Part shown: in pieces, positions 1 to 12,769 of the stretch
Position numbering within the stretch: position 1 is the stretch's first letter
Layout of the letters: every line of letters starts with the position of its first letter
Assembly (NCBI GenBank): GCA_037447655.1
Contig: JBBHKE010000886.1
Span: 129,501-193,500 of the forward strand
Direction: 5' to 3'
Length of the DNA: 64,000 nucleotides
From: Zygnema cylindricum
Lineage: Eukaryota; Streptophyta; Zygnematophyceae; Zygnematales; Zygnemataceae
The notes under the pieces: model-generated
Told to the model about the DNA's origin: nothing
What the model saw: the letters and a program-made list of their open reading frames with translations, nothing else
Databases searched by the model: none
Made by a program: the position numbers and the translations under genes

Positions 1-175
1 ACTAGTTCCGTTCCGTTTTTTTTTGCCCTTTGAACACACAATAGTGTTATTTACACAAATTCTTTATTCTTAATGCGGTTCACAATCGTCCACGTCATTT
101 GGACCAAAAATATAATGATTAACATCAAGACACTCTTCTTGCTAATTATTTCTTAACGTTAACAGTGATTCACGG
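1..175. mobile_element. MITE family B (termini ACACCGTGAATCGC), left-truncated by window edge
   Basis: CTTTGAACACACAATAGTG, CGTCCACGTCATTTGG and the terminal TTAACGTTAACAGTGATTCACGG match the complete member at 30581-30797. It occupies the intron before the first visible exon. Confidence 0.7.
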
Positions 176-346
176 TCTAGTTTGATACATTCATGGTTGT
201 TATATGTAATGTAACATAATATAGTGGTGAACGAGTAATGGCATGAATATACCAGTCACGCTCGGTGTCAATACGATCGAGTCAATAATTGGTTCCCTCC
301 TTCAGTTCTTGCATTTAAGATGAAATTACGTTGGAGGTTGAAACAG

Positions 347-3300
347 GTTGGTGTACACATAGCCGATGTATCATATTTTGTAAAGTCAGGAAGTCTCTTG
401 GATTTGGAGGCACGGACTCGTGGGACGACTGTGTACCTCGTTAACGGACGTCTCGATATGCTACCAGATCTCCTAAGGTTAGTATATAATGTCATCATTG
501 TAGCTTAAAAGCAGCATTTTTGGAGTAAATTATTGCATGTTTACCATCTATGATTGGTTGACCTTGTGAGAATCTGTGTGATAATGGTGGTTGCAGTGAG
601 AATCTCTGCTCTCTGATTGGAGGATTGGATCGTCTCGCTGTCAGTGTCATATGGACAATTGATCCAAACAGAAATTTTGAGGTGGTTGAAACGTGGTTTG
701 GAAGGACAGTCATCCATTCTCGTTATCAGGTACGAAGATGAGCTCAAATACGAAAACCAAGGAAAGGCGGGAGACTGTTGACGTTTTTAGGTTTTTTACA
801 ACGTGTCTGGACTATTTGAAGAACGATGGGTTTTTGTTTACTAATGAGTACAGTCTTGATGGAGTTAAACAAGGAAAAGCTGGGGGATTTTGTATGTCCA
901 GTATAGAAAAACACGTCGGTACAATACAGTCAAATTGCTGAAAAAATAAGGAGGTTTTAAGTTTCTGGCAAATGGGTAGCTTAATAATGACTTTGGATGG
1001 TATTCTAACAATGTTCATTATGATTGGTTGACAGCTGGTCTTTCCTCTGTCGATGAACAATTTAACATCCAGTCTCATTGTTTTCCTTTTTATAGACCTT
1101 TCTATGCTCCGGACTGTGCAGATGGCTTATGAACAGGCACAAATGATTTTGGAGAATCGACCTCTACCCGAAAAATGGCGTTTTCCGGGGAACGATTCCA
1201 AATTTAGGGCTGTGAGGGATAACTTAATTGTGGTTTCTGCATTTGCCCAGGTATCGTTTCTCTCCTTTGGAGGGTGGCGCTTGGGAAGGGAGTGGTAATA
1301 TAATGCTTATTTCTATCACAGGAATTAAAGGCAAAGACTTAGTTATAATGCGCCCATCGCTATTAGAGTTAGTGAATTATTAAACTTTGTTAGAATCAAC
1401 CACGCTAAATTTTGTTTTGCCACGTGGCTCATTATGGGCCACTTAGCTATGGAGTGTTATCGGCACTAATTTATAATTTTAGGTCTGAATTAGTGTGATT
1501 AACTCTAATAGCGATGGGCAGTGTACGTTTTTGTGAACTGGAAGTAGCATTAGCAACGTCTCACGTTTACTTCTCTAATACAGATTAAAATGCACGTGAA
1601 AGGTAAACAATAATAAACAGTAAATAGTACATTTGGGCGTTTGCATGATCCTCTTTGCTGGAGAAATACTTAGGCTTTCATCTATTGACCTGCTTTTTGG
1701 GCCTTCTCGTCTTTTTCTTGTCCACTTACAGACTTGTTTTTATCAACCTGACTCTGCTATAAAACCCTGAAAAGCTCTGAAAACTTCTGTATGAGGGATT
1801 CTCAGAAACTGAAGGACAGTCGGAAGGCCAATGGGGCATTGGAGTTGAGCAGTACAGAGGTGTATTTTGAGCTTAACGACAAGAAGGAGCCAGTGAGCGT
1901 TCAAAGTAAACATGAGATTCTTGTGAGGACCTCTTTTTTTACCCACTTTTCAAGTTGTAATTGTGGTTGAAATGCTCTCTCTACAGTCATGAAAAGAAAG
2001 AGTGAGTAGAGAGTTCATGATCTGGGAAAATGGAAAAGGGAACAAGGAAAATGTCTGGAAAGATGATGTGGTGGATGTGGAAGGAAGTGTCAATACGTTT
2101 ATAAGTTATGAGTTTATACCAGTCTATAAGTTTTAATTTGTTTAGCCTACATTGTTCAATTTTCGTTGCCCTGTAACTTGAAACATTTGTTTCAAACTAG
2201 AAGGACTCAGATGATTTTGACTTCCATTTGGCGTTGATAGGGACACAATTTATATAGTCAGACGTCTCAAACTGATATCTGATCTTAGGGTTTACAGATG
2301 AATGGAGTGGTGGCTGAGCTCATGGTCGCAGCTAATGCTTCTGTGGCGCAACGTATCTATGAGTGAGCGCAACATCTTTTATAAGTTCTTATCTTTTATC
2401 TTCTATCGTTTGTAAGGTCTTTTATATACTTTATCTTTTGTTTTCCAAGTCGACATCCTTTAAAACAATTACTGCAGTTACGTAGTGTCAGGGATGAAAT
2501 GCGACTGTCAGCTAAAGTTTTCAGAGATGAGGGAAAAGTCTTTAAACAGATAAAGACACAAAACAAGATGTACAGTGAATAAAACTAGTCACAAGAAAGT
2601 TTTTGGTGTAACACTCATTAGGTGGTTTGTCAAAAGTGCACAAGAAAGATGCATCCGAAGAAGAGAAAGGCAGAAAAAATGTTGCAGACGGTGTCAAACA
2701 ATGATTATGTCAAGCTTTATTGAAGGACACGATGTATGCTTGTTAACTCTCTGCAAAATTTGTCAACGAAGAATGGCGCGTTTTCAGAAGAGTTGCAAGG
2801 TTTGAGTGGAAAGTTATTAGAATAAAAGTCATGACAGCGCGAAGTAGTGTGGGAAACAAGGAATTTCTGTTGATTGATTGATTGAATGGTACAGACAAAG
2901 TTGTTAAGTACTGAAGGAAAAATGTCCTGAGAGTGACCTCTCGGGACTTAAAGTGCCTTTGGAACTCTAAGGGGTAATTTGACTCGTCAATCAAAAGTTA
3001 AGGTCAAGGTCAAAGATTGTAGAGTAAATAACCGAATCAAAACTCTGACACTGAATGCTAGTTTCCAACAGTGAAACATAGGACGGCTAAAAAACAATCG
3101 TCTAGTTACTTGAAAAAGGTAAATCATAGTAAAATTCTAGATTCCCTACCCAAAGACAGAATTCTAGTCTGAAGCTTCTATCAAAGATGAACTCCAACAG
3201 AAAGTACATGTCAGCAATGGACGACATCTTCAAATCTTGACAACTTTGATTGGTAAAACTTGAAGTCCGTTTATGTAATTAATTGTTAATAATGTCAATT

Positions 3301-6300
3301 GGCAAGGAGCATATAACCGAAGCTGTTAGAGTAAAATATTGTTATTGTAGCTGTGGATATAGAATCAATCTTACAGCTTTCAATTGCAACAGCTTATAGT
3401 TCTTAATAATACTATTATGAGTTTTTGAGGTCAAAAAACGCATGACTGAAAGTGTCACTAACATTTTTGTTGCTAAGTCACAAAAGCTTTCAAGGTCTCT
3501 TGATCGAAGAGCAAACTAGCCATTTCTTGAACTTTCTTTCAATGCATCGCCATCTTTATCCTCATCTTTCCTTTTCCTCTATATGCGGGCTGTGGCAGAT
3601 GGTCTATTGAATGACTGTCAACCTTGTTATGTCAATCATCCTATGAGTCTAATTGCATTTCTGTTCATTGTCAGCTACACCGTGAATCGCTATCGTTAAG
3701 AATTGTATAGTGTGGGGTTTAATGTAGTGTTATTAGTTCTAATTTAGGTCCATGGGACGTGGATGATTTTCAACTGCTTAACTAATTAGAGTTGAGAAAA
3801 AATACAAGTAGTTTTTTAAACACTATTCTATGTTCAAGGGCCAAAAGCAGTCGGCGTCGAATTAGTGTAATCAAATTTAATAGAGATTCACTGTGGACCA
3901 TATAGCATTTTGCGCATGGGATTAACAATGTTAATTGGTTTGTTGGGACTCTTAACATCTCTTATAGGACGTTTCCAAACGCATCATTACTTCGTCGCCA
4001 TTCTCAGCCTCGTCACGATGGCTTACGCCATCTTGCTGAGGTACGACTTTCGTTGCGGCTTACCAATTTTTATCGACTAGTCAACATTACCAGTTAGTCA
4101 TAACTAATATAAAATGTTAGTTTGAAAGTAGTGCTACAAAAAATGTGAAGTGCGGCTGAAGGCAAATAAGCATTGGCTATAAAGCATCTCACATGTCAAA
4201 CGGCGTAGTTTTTATTGCTGGCAATCTCATATGCCTCTAAAAACTAAAATTAGATGCATGGCAAATAGTGTGGCTGGAAGCTGAGAGACACTTATGACGG
4301 GTGGGCAGTTATGCAGGGCTCGAGGCCTACAAGTGGACACATCTAGTAATAAGGTGAGTTTTTCATTTATATTCTGGCCATTGCAGCAAGAGGTGAGGAA
4401 ACTACACCGTGTATCGCTACTAGTGTTTATGGTTTTTTCAGTGTTTAAGCTCATTTTTCTTCATGCACACTTGTCAGATTATGAATCCGACGGTTGCGAT
4501 GGAATGATAAGATTCTTATCTTTCGATTGACAGTCGCCAAATGAAATCGGACATGTGTGCACAGGGAAAAGTTGATGTAAATGGCAGAAAAAATATGAAC
4601 ACTAATAGCGACACACGGTGTAGTTGAAGGGCCAAGGGTTGCTTTCTGCATTACAAAAACCAGCACAGTGTGGTAAATAGAGGACGTCAAGTCTAATTTT
4701 ATTAAAGAGAAACGGAGGCATTGCAGGCTCTTGCAGAATCACTTGAGCGTCTCCGAGGACATGTGGAAGGGACAATCGAGGTGAGAATGGAGGGAGGGTG
4801 AAGCAAAAAGGGAAAAGGAGGGAGGAGGGATACTGCTAAAAGTATTGCAAGAGAAAAGGTCAAATTTAGTTCATGTTTTCCTGCTCTGTAACCGAAATGT
4901 GATTGGTATTATAAATGATTTGGGGTCTTGGGAGGAAAAGGACAGGCTGCTATAAAAGTGGTAGCGACACGCTCCATGTCAGAGGTATGTCCATTCTTCA
5001 TAATTTTTCTGCACCTTCCATACCTAGTTTTGTCTTGTTGTGTCTGTTGTATGGACAGCTGTGGATCACATATCGTATTGCTCCTCAGATTCTGATGCGG
5101 TTTCAGTTGTCACAATCAGCTTTAGGGTTCGAGAGTGCTTGAAATCTGCACTGTGAATCCTATTTAGTGTTAAGAAGTTATATAGTGTGGGAGTTTATTT
5201 TAGTATTACCGATTCTAATTTAAGTCTGAGCAACGTGGACGACTTTGCACCACTTGCCACACTATTGTTAGGGAAAAAACATCAGTATTATGAACGCTAT
5301 TATATGTTCAAGGGCCAAGAAAATCCTGTGCTGAATTAGTGTTATTAACAGTAATAGCAGTTCACACTGTAGATGCTATTGAAGCTCAATAGCAGTGTAC
5401 AGTGGCAGTTTGATTAATCTGGGGGAGATATAATGTCGATTTCTTGACTATTGTTTCCTGCAATTTTGCAGGCAGAGTATTTCTGCACGGGACTTGCAAC
5501 AACCACCAAAGGATTCGATCATTATGGCCTGGCTCTTCCGTGAGTATGACGTTACTTACAATTTGTTGTAATTGTTGCTTGTTTAACAGGTTAGGGCTTG
5601 TTAACAATTGTTCATCTAGGTTTCCTCTTCGTGTAACTTCGTGTGAGTTACAAAAAACTCTAAAAACCACTAAAAACATTTGCCATAACTCATTTGACGT
5701 ACAATCACCGTGATTATCCTGCGTTATTCCAGAATGGAATTTTTAGGAAGTTCTTGTTGATGCCGTTGAAAAGATTTATTTGTTGCTCGTGGATTGTTTT
5801 CTTATTTCTTTTAGTGCACGTTTGCAGATTTTATACCCACTTCACCTCCCCAATCCGTCGATATGCTGACATAGTGGTGCACCGAACACTCCTTGCGGCA
5901 TTGTTAACCCCTTTTAGTACCAATAAAGAGGTTTTCCAAGAATTTGTCCTGCAGAAATCGGAAAGCCGAAAGGGATTGCCCTCTCCTATAGAGCTCCAAG
6001 AGGTAATTTTGCCGAATCCGGATCACAATGGTTTTAAGCACTTGCCTATGTGTTGGGATCATAGTTGAAATGTGCAAAAACGATTGGAAACGCTATATGT
6101 GGTTTCTTATACTAAACGCATATTACACTTGAAGATACTACATGGTACTCATGTAACACGGGTTAATGTCATTTAGTATTTCAAATTGTTTTTGCACTAT
6201 TGAGCTATAGTTGGGATTATAAGGCGGCAGGCATATACTGTTGCTGTGACACAATGTCACACTTCTACGATACTACATCGTATACCAATTTTGAGGTCAG

Positions 6301-9300
6301 ACCAATTGTGCTCGGAATGCATAATAGGAGACTGAATTGAATGACTGCAGCTTTTTGTCTTTTTGCTCATATCCCTCAGGCATGGGGAGATGACAGCTGG
6401 CAGGACATATAAATGACCGCCATCGAGCCAGTAAAGCGGCTCAAAAGAGCTGTAACCGTTTGTTTCTCCTCCTTTATCTAGTCGATCATCCACAGGTGGA
6501 GCGTGCAGTGGTATGTATGCAAGTTCAAACCTCCTTGCAAATATTTTCTTTTCAAAAGCTCCTTTTTGGCAATTTTTTTTTTCAAAATCTCCTTCTTGAC
6601 AAATCTCCTTGTTGCCCATTCTCCTCGTTACCAAACTTATAAACAAGGAACATTTTGTTATATGCACTAAGGAACCTTTGGAGATTTGCAGGTGAAGAAG
6701 GTCCAGGCTAGTGGATTGCTTGTGTTCGTTCCAAAGTACGACTTGCAAGGAATGGTCCATTTCAAGGCAAGCTATATCTGCCCTCTCCGAATTCATCAAT
6801 ACAATTCATTCATTCATCTCCTCAGTCATTCATTCATTCCCTTCATTCCCTCTCCCTCTCCCTCTCCCTATATCTCCCAATTCATTTCTTGCCGGTCACC
6901 TTTCCTAAGCCCCAGTGCAGAAAATAGAAACTGGAGAATGCCCAGTACTGGAGACGCCTCAGATTGCATGTTTCTTTTTTTGTGTTTTTGGTTTTTTGAG
7001 TGTTTTTTTAAGGTAGTTCAGTGCTGAAGACTCATGTGATTGCATGTACTGTTGTCTTAAAGTTTTCGTCTGCTAGTGTTTTGTCTTTAATGAACAGCTG
7101 TTGACTGTTTAGCAGCAGGAGAATGACAATAATAGGCAATAGTAGGCTTTGCAGAAAGTATGATGCCATAATGAGAGTAGAGAGGAGAAACAATATGGTC
7201 AATTAGACGCCCTTTTATGCTTTACGGACTGTTTGTTATACTGACACTTTTTGAGGGATATTACCCAACAGAATTGGACATATCCAAAGGCTCTGAAGGA
7301 GTTTCAACCCCTGGAGGCTGTTTGGCTTGAGCTCACTGCAGAAGGTGAGCAAGAAACTGCTTTTGTTTTTAACTGTTTTTTTGGTGACATATCATACGCA
7401 ATTATTGGAGACTGGCACTGTAATCGTACTGAGGAATGTACTGTTTTTACAACATCGTAAAGTTTTATGTACGATTACTTTGATTACTGCACCAGTATCA
7501 CCAGTAGTAGTGTACGTATAATTACCGTATAAGGAAAATACGATAGGGACTTTGTTTCTCCAGGTCACCAAATGGTTCATAGAATTTGTAGCAAAATTTG
7601 TGTGCTGTGGTTATCGTATTTTCCGTTTTCTCTGTTCATAATTTCTTACCAGCAGATGATCTTCAGAGATGGTGATTAGATACACCGTCCATTGCAATTA
7701 GAGTTAGTGGATTATTAGCATCAACACGTTATTAGTATTAACTACAGTAAATTATGTGTACCACGCAGTTCATTGTGGGCCACTAGTTTAAATACTGTTA
7801 TTAACACGAACTTGTGATTTTGGTTCAAAATTACAATCACTCAAATTAGAGTGATTGGCTCTAACAGCGATGGGCAGATTACTTCTGCATCCTGTTTTTG
7901 TACTCTTTACTCCATCTGAGTCGATGAGGATATTTCACAGGACGTTACCGGTTTTCCATCTCTCTCCTGTTGACATTCTTATCCCTTCCTCTCTCCAACC
8001 TTCTTTTTCTCAGAATCGCGAGCCCGTGGAGTATTTCTGAAACTGTCTCTGTTGACTGACGATGACCCACGGGTTAGGGCAACCATTTCTCATAGTTTGA
8101 CTCCAAGTCTTGATGATAAGGTTGACTTGATGACCAAAGCAAGACTTGCCCTTGGAGTTCAAAATCCAAAGCAAGGCATAAAGAACTTTCGAGGTACAGT
8201 GTCCAATCAGGAGGGAGGTTTCAAAGGTGTAAAGTTAGTTCCGGAAGTCGAGGAGCCCAAGCTTGAGAACAAGTTTGAGACAATGCAGGATGTGATATCG
8301 AGCTTTATGGATACCCTATGCAAAGGTGTGGAGCTTTCTTTCACTGAAGCCAGTCCTTCTGTTTTGCTTTTGTCCTTCGACTTTTGTCTTTTGACTTTTT
8401 TCTCTTGTCTTTTTTCTGACCTTCGTTTGGGTTTCACTCGTTTTTTGGGGAATTTCAATTTGTGTAAGTTTTTTCATATGAAAAGCAATCATATCTGATG
8501 TAAAAGGTGTTAGAATGTTGAATTTATTCACTACATGTGCGCATGTTTGAGCGGGAAATATATTGAACATTGCTGACTCTCCTTTCGGCTTTATTATGTG
8601 TATGTTTTCCAACATATTGTATGCAGATCACTCATTGTTTTTGCAAAATAATGCACAAACAAGCTACATTACTATGGGAGCTGGAGAGCCTGTAATCGTA
8701 ACCCCAGGATGCTTGCGACTGAATATGGAAAAACGATGGCACAACATTCTTGTAAGGATTAAACACTTTTTGGTCACCAAAAAAACCCTTTTTACTGGCT
8801 TTTTCTGCAAATCTTTGATTGTCCCTCTTTGAATGTTTTTACTTTCGATGGTCAAAGAAAACACAGTGTGTTTCGTTTTTAACTTTCCATTCCCCCTAAA
8901 TATTACCCCTCAAACCTAAAATAGTAATCAGTGACACTAATTGCTTTATTCTTAAAGCTAAATATTTGAACGGTTCAGAATCATCCATGCCGTTTAGAAC
9001 CGATTTTGAATAAATAACACTAATATGAACCCCACGCTAAATAATTTCCTTCCTTTAATAACAATTCACGGTGAACTGGAGAAGAGGAATACAGAATTCT
9101 ATGAAAGGTTCAAGAATGAATGAGTTTTGGAACTGACTTTGTACCATTCAACTTCAACAATAAAGTTAAAATAATTTTGTGGTACAATGCAGGCTCGAGC
9201 CGCAGTTTATAAAGCAAAAAGAATGCGATCGTACCTTTCAGATGATAGTTTACAACAGACAAAGAGACGAGAGATGGAGCAAAAGGTGAGGGATAGAGCA

Positions 9301-9336
9301 AAACGGTGCATAGGGAAGATAGCGGTCTGTAAATAG
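347..9336 (+). CDS. DIS3L2/SOV-type 3'-5' exoribonuclease (RNB family), 5'-truncated by window edge, 17 exons
   Basis: Likely a cytoplasmic exosome-independent RNase II/RNB exonuclease that degrades RNA 3' to 5'. Exons: 347-477, 597-729, 1122-1250, 1806-1922, 2298-2362, 3968-4040, 4309-4353, 4727-4780, 4946-4984, 5472-5539, 5828-6002, 6397-6510, 6692-6766, 7272-7344, 8014-8325, 8627-8751, 9193-9336. All phases agree, giving 623 residues. The window opens inside the RNB domain at [12 protein letters not shown]. Later come DRLAVSVIW with [17 protein letters not shown], the [13 protein letters not shown] stretch, AEYFCTG, and the RNB signature [16 protein letters not shown] (exon 11). [14 protein letters not shown] (exon 13) fits the C-terminal S1-like barrel. 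The upstream exon with the catalytic Asp cluster is outside the window. The intron after 6766 has a GC donor. The last exon runs to TAG at 9336; a donor-like GTGAGG at 9286 means it may instead continue. The DIS3L2 assignment rests on motif recognition; the last three exons are divergent. Confidence 0.9.
1353..1518. mobile_element. MITE family A (TIR core CTCTAATAGCGATGGG), copy 1
   Basis: It opens CCCATCGCTATTAGAGTTAGTG and closes with the inverted form ATTAACTCTAATAGCGATGGG. The interior has TGCCACGTGGCTCATTATGG, which recurs in most members. It lies within the intron between 1250 and 1806. Confidence 0.8.
3676..3895. mobile_element. MITE family B
   Basis: TACACCGTGAATCGCTATCG opens and TTTAATAGAGATTCACTGTGG closes in inverted orientation. 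It lies in the long DIS3L2-type intron 2363-3967. Confidence 0.7.
4402..4623. mobile_element. Palindromic MITE family C, copy 1
   Basis: CTACACCGTGTATCGCTACT opens and ATAGCGACACACGGTGTAG closes. The inner arms also pair: TTTTTCTTCATGCACACTTG against ACATGTGTGCACAGGGAAAA. Most of the element can fold as one long hairpin. Confidence 0.75.
5149..5371. mobile_element. MITE family B
   Basis: GCACTGTGAATCCTATTTAG opens and TTAACAGTAATAGCAGTTCAC closes. The interior TATATAGTGTGGGAGTTTA and GACGACTTT words are shared with the members at 3676 and 63627. Confidence 0.7.
6062..6207. mobile_element. Short MITE (TAGTTSAAATGTGCAAAAAC termini), copy 1
   Basis: The left end TAGTTGAAATGTGCAAAAAC and the complement of the right end TAGCTCAATAGTGCAAAAAC align well, followed by RATTKGAAA in both arms. 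It lies in the DIS3L2-type gene intron between 6002 and 6397. There is no coding capacity. Confidence 0.7.
7689..7874. mobile_element. MITE family A, copy 2
   Basis: CCATTGCAATTAGAGTTAGTG opens and GATTGGCTCTAACAGCGATGGG closes. The interior has ACCACGCAGTTCATTGTGGG. It is intronic in the DIS3L2-type gene. Confidence 0.75.
8930..9076. mobile_element. MITE family B, partial
   Basis: CAGTGACACTAATTGC, GGTTCAGAATCATCCATGCCG and TTAATAACAATTCACGGTG match family members in order. The left terminus is missing or decayed. Confidence 0.55.
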
Positions 9337-10191
9337 AGCAAATAATATAGAAAGAGAAAATAATATAGCGGTGACGAATAGCAATTAATCTGGAACCTAC
9401 ACCCTTCGGGGTTTACACAGTGGAAGTATAGAAAACTATTTAGTCACATTCGGTACTACTTTTGCGATTGTTTTTGAGCAGTTATGTAAACTAGAGGTTA
9501 CATTCAGATTGTAGGTTAAAAAACAAGACATGAGCAAAAAAGCAAGAAAGCAATTGATAAAAAATAGGTTATTTGTCACATTTGCATTGGATGAGGGACT
9601 TGGGGTTGGAGTTCCATGGTAGTTGGTTGTATCTATATGGCCGAAAAGTGTAAGGGGATTGGGAAACGAAACAATTCCTCGTTTTTTGTTCTTTTAATAC
9701 CCTTTGAGGTCTCGTTGTTGTACTAAAAAGTGCAAAAGCATTGCGGTCTTGGATTTTTTTCAAATCCGTTGAGGTCTCGTCGTTGTACATTTTTCATGCA
9801 GTACTAAAAAAAAAAACTAAACCAGAAAAACAACACGATCTATCAAAGACATTCATAATTTGGGCTCAAAGGAAGTGGAAGGAAAGACAACTTCTAAAAA
9901 AGTTGTCTTTAGGCATTTATCCTCTTTCATCTCCAATTTATACCTTGTAAACTTGACTACTGAACTTTTCTGAACTTTCTTCAGACTTTCATTCCCAGAT
10001 AATTTTAAGTTTCAGGTACCGCATTAATATCCACTCATCTACAATTTTTTTGGGCTAGAAAGCAACTATGTAAGGTAACAATGTTTAATTCAAAGGATGT
10101 TAAACTGTCCTTTACAGGGCTCTGCCAACATTGCAGAAAAAAGTGTGTTTGTTTGTTGCACAAATGAGGGCTTATGTGATAGTGTAAACAC

Positions 10192-10597
10192 TAATGTTGG
10201 ATATCGGGTAAAATTTTATCGCGATAAATTCAATATTCGATATATCGAATATCGACCGGTCAGAGGCCTCGATATATCACACCGGGACCAACAAATTATA
10301 TCACATATACTTGGTGGTAGTTGGTTGTCCGCATATGGTAAATAGTACGCAAATAGTACGTGAACGACGGAAGATTCCCACCACCGAAAGGTGCCACTCG
10401 GGGAGGAGGGGGTGTTTGAATTTTTTTAACCGCGCCACTAATATACCGATAAAGATATATCGTGAAATTGGCCGATTTATCACTTAAATATAGTGATGTT
10501 GAGCTCCTCGATATCTTGAAGCAATATATCCATTATCAGGTACCCAAAATAAGGTACATATCGAATATCGGCAAGTCGCCCTCGATACACAACACTA
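10192..10597. mobile_element. hAT-like non-autonomous element, copy 1 (406 bp)
   Basis: The termini are TAATGTTGGATATCGGG and the complement of a TAGTGTTGTGTATCGAGG end. The flanks GTAAACAC (10184-10191) and CTAAACAC (10598-10605) form an 8-bp target duplication with one mismatch. The interior is rich in TATATCGAATATCG blocks. No transposase is encoded. The 8-bp duplication and terminal sequence fit the hAT superfamily. Confidence 0.85.
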
Positions 10598-10892
10598 CTA
10601 AACACATGAGAACGTTTTTAATGACTTTTTGAAAACTAAGTATTTTGCAGTATAGCATCACCGGGCGATCCCAAAAATACTGGTGAGCTTACTCATATCC
10701 GACTGCGAGAAGGAAACCTAAAACTGAACAGATTAGAAATTCCTAAAGCAAACATTCTCCGGTAAAAGGGAGCGACCCGCCAATCTCGATTTTTTGCTTT
10801 TGTTAGTGTAAAACGTACGTGTTTAACAGTTTGTTTATTTCTCCAAAAAAAGAACACATTTGTTATCATCTGTACAGGAAAACATTCCCATT

Positions 10893-11050
10893 TATCGGGT
10901 GGTTACACTCTAATTTGAGTGAGGTTTCTAAACCCAAAATCATAAATCAGTGTTAATACCAGTGTTAACTACATGGCTAATCTTAGTTTTATGTACTTTG
11001 TTTAAATAAAGTGATAATGCTAATAATCCACTAACTCTAATAGCAAAGGA
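10893..11050. mobile_element. MITE family A, copy 3 (reversed, decayed)
   Basis: Reversed order: ACTCTAATTTGAGTGAGGTT on the left, and CACTAACTCTAATAGCAAAGG on the right. The interior ATAAATCAGTGTTAATACC matches the family. The ends are approximate. Confidence 0.6.
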
Positions 11051-12239
11051 CAACAGTGTGGCTTGGTTGTTTTTATAAACTAGGGTGCATGTGTTAAGTG
11101 TATGTGTATAGTATGTTGCCGTGCTTAGATTTATTGTGATAATTACCTGTGAAGTTTACATGGGTGTTAGGAGCATGGGGGTAGCGATTCCAGTGGATAT
11201 ATACAAAAAAATACAAAATGTTTCACCGAAATGGATATTTAGCACATTTCATCATAAATGGGATCCGAGCTTCGGTTTGCAATTTAACATCGGCTACTCA
11301 AGATTTTACAGTATTCTCAACTTTAAATGAACATTGTTTGTCAAAATATTTTTCTCAAATCAATTAAAAACAGAAAAGGACCTAAAAGCAATGTATTGGT
11401 ATTCATGAAAACCGTAAGAAAAATAGAAATTGATATGCGGCAGTAGGGCAATTCCCGTGGAGAATCTGGCAATGCCGAAGCTTTTGTAGTCTGTGCTTTA
11501 TGCCACATGCCTGATGGAATGACTGGAGGGTACAGAATTCTAGGTATCTAAGTGTATTATGGTCGATTTTTGTGCCAGTTTTGGTAAAAGTAAATCTAAA
11601 ATCAGGTTCTAGTGCCAATAAGAGTATCTGTGACGGATGTAACAGATCTTAAAAAAAGCAAAAAGAATCGTACCTTTCTGAGTGAGAGTGTGATTCTCTA
11701 TTCCGCGCAGATGTTCTCGAAAAACATATCTTCCTTTCATCAGCAATTCTACCATTTGTTTTGCAATTGATTTTTTCCTCCAACCGGCAAATTCTTGCTT
11801 GTGACTTGAGGTGGCTGCTGAGACTTTCGAGGAAGAAATACAGAAAGAGACAATATGCATGTTTAGAAGGACCACCGAAAACCTAACCAAAACCAGAACC
11901 AAAAGGAGGGCTAAAGTAAGTGGAATCATCATTAATGAAAGGCGGTGGGTTTTATTTACTTCTGGTTTTTAGAGAGAGAGAGTGAGAGTGGAAAGGGAAG
12001 CCATCGCATACCGGATAGATCTCTATCAGTACGAGATAAACCAAGGGGGAGGTACATGGATGAGGAACTTGGGGTAAAGGTTGTAGAGGAGAGAGAGAAT
12101 AGAGAAAGTAATGCGAAATGGAGGAGAAGAATACATGTCGAAGTGCAAAATTTTGTGGAAATGTCGTAAAAGATTTATCGAGAACATTGCAAGCAAAACT
12201 TAACCTGAACCGGAACTGGTCTTTCAAGTTCAAACCATA

Positions 12240-12687
12240 GTTCAAAAGTAGGTGACCGTACGCCCATACAATATGCCTATTGAATGCAAAACATACAATA
12301 TGGCCTTAAGACCCATATTGTATTGGCCTCAAAATGAAATAAAATAGTAACAGGGTTGAGTTGCACATGGATCGATAGAGAATTAAACGTCATGTCTAAA
12401 TTTGAAAAAAAAATCGGACAAAAAAATATTTTTCTGTGAGTTTTGAGCGACTTTTTATTTAAACCGTCAGATTCGGAGGATCTGACGGTCGTTGATGAAA
12501 GTAACGATCTAAGAAGATCATATGAAAAGCCCATAACACAACTTACGATAGGATTATCGTCAGATTCGGACGATCGGACGGTCGCTGATGAAAGTAGCGA
12601 TCTAAGAAGATCACATGGAAAGCCCGTAACACAACTTACGCTAAAGGCGGCCAACAAAAGGCCTACCAAAAACGCCTACTTTTGAAC
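12240..12687. mobile_element. TA-flanked MITE (GTTCAAAAGTAGG termini), copy 1
   Basis: Inverted ends GTTCAAAAGTAGG and CCTACTTTTGAAC are each flanked by TA, as in Tc1/mariner-type elements. The interior holds a tandem repeat of about 100 bp: each copy has CAGATTCGGA, a GATGAAAGTARCGATCTAAG block and CCCRTAACACAACTTACG. An open frame across it (12443-12685) is a by-product of this repeat and is not a gene. Confidence 0.8.
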
Positions 12688-12769
12688 TATGGTTCAAACT
12701 CAAGTTCAAAGTCAAGTTTTAGAAGTGCGTGCATTTCGTGCGAATTCCACATGGAATGCGTGGGAAACC

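Larger units (their letters stand above)
9337..12239. other. Intergenic spacer with no recognised gene
   Basis: Apart from the hAT-like copy at 10192-10597 and a decayed family A element at about 10893-11050, nothing coding was recognised. The ORFs here are short and show no familiar motifs. A small duplication (GAGGTCTCGTYGTTGTAC) occurs at about 9704 and 9772. AG-rich text near 11970-12120 is simple sequence. Confidence 0.6.

Noticed and set aside
1096-1121. Alternative acceptor (TATAG at 1095) extending exon 3 of the exonuclease gene
   Set aside because: It puts the exon out of phase with its predecessor and meets a stop; the GTGCAG acceptor at 1121 restores phase and homology.
5057-5140. 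Candidate exon [15 protein letters not shown] in the exonuclease gene
   Set aside because: The phase does not fit; the exon 4946-4984 ([13 protein letters not shown]) joins its neighbours in phase and matches the family.
11403-11932. Two minus-strand ORFs in the spacer before the SPOC gene
   Set aside because: No recognisable motif, no splice support, and composition like the surrounding non-coding DNA.
12443-12685. 80-codon ORF
   Set aside because: Lies wholly inside a TA-flanked MITE and reflects its internal tandem repeat.
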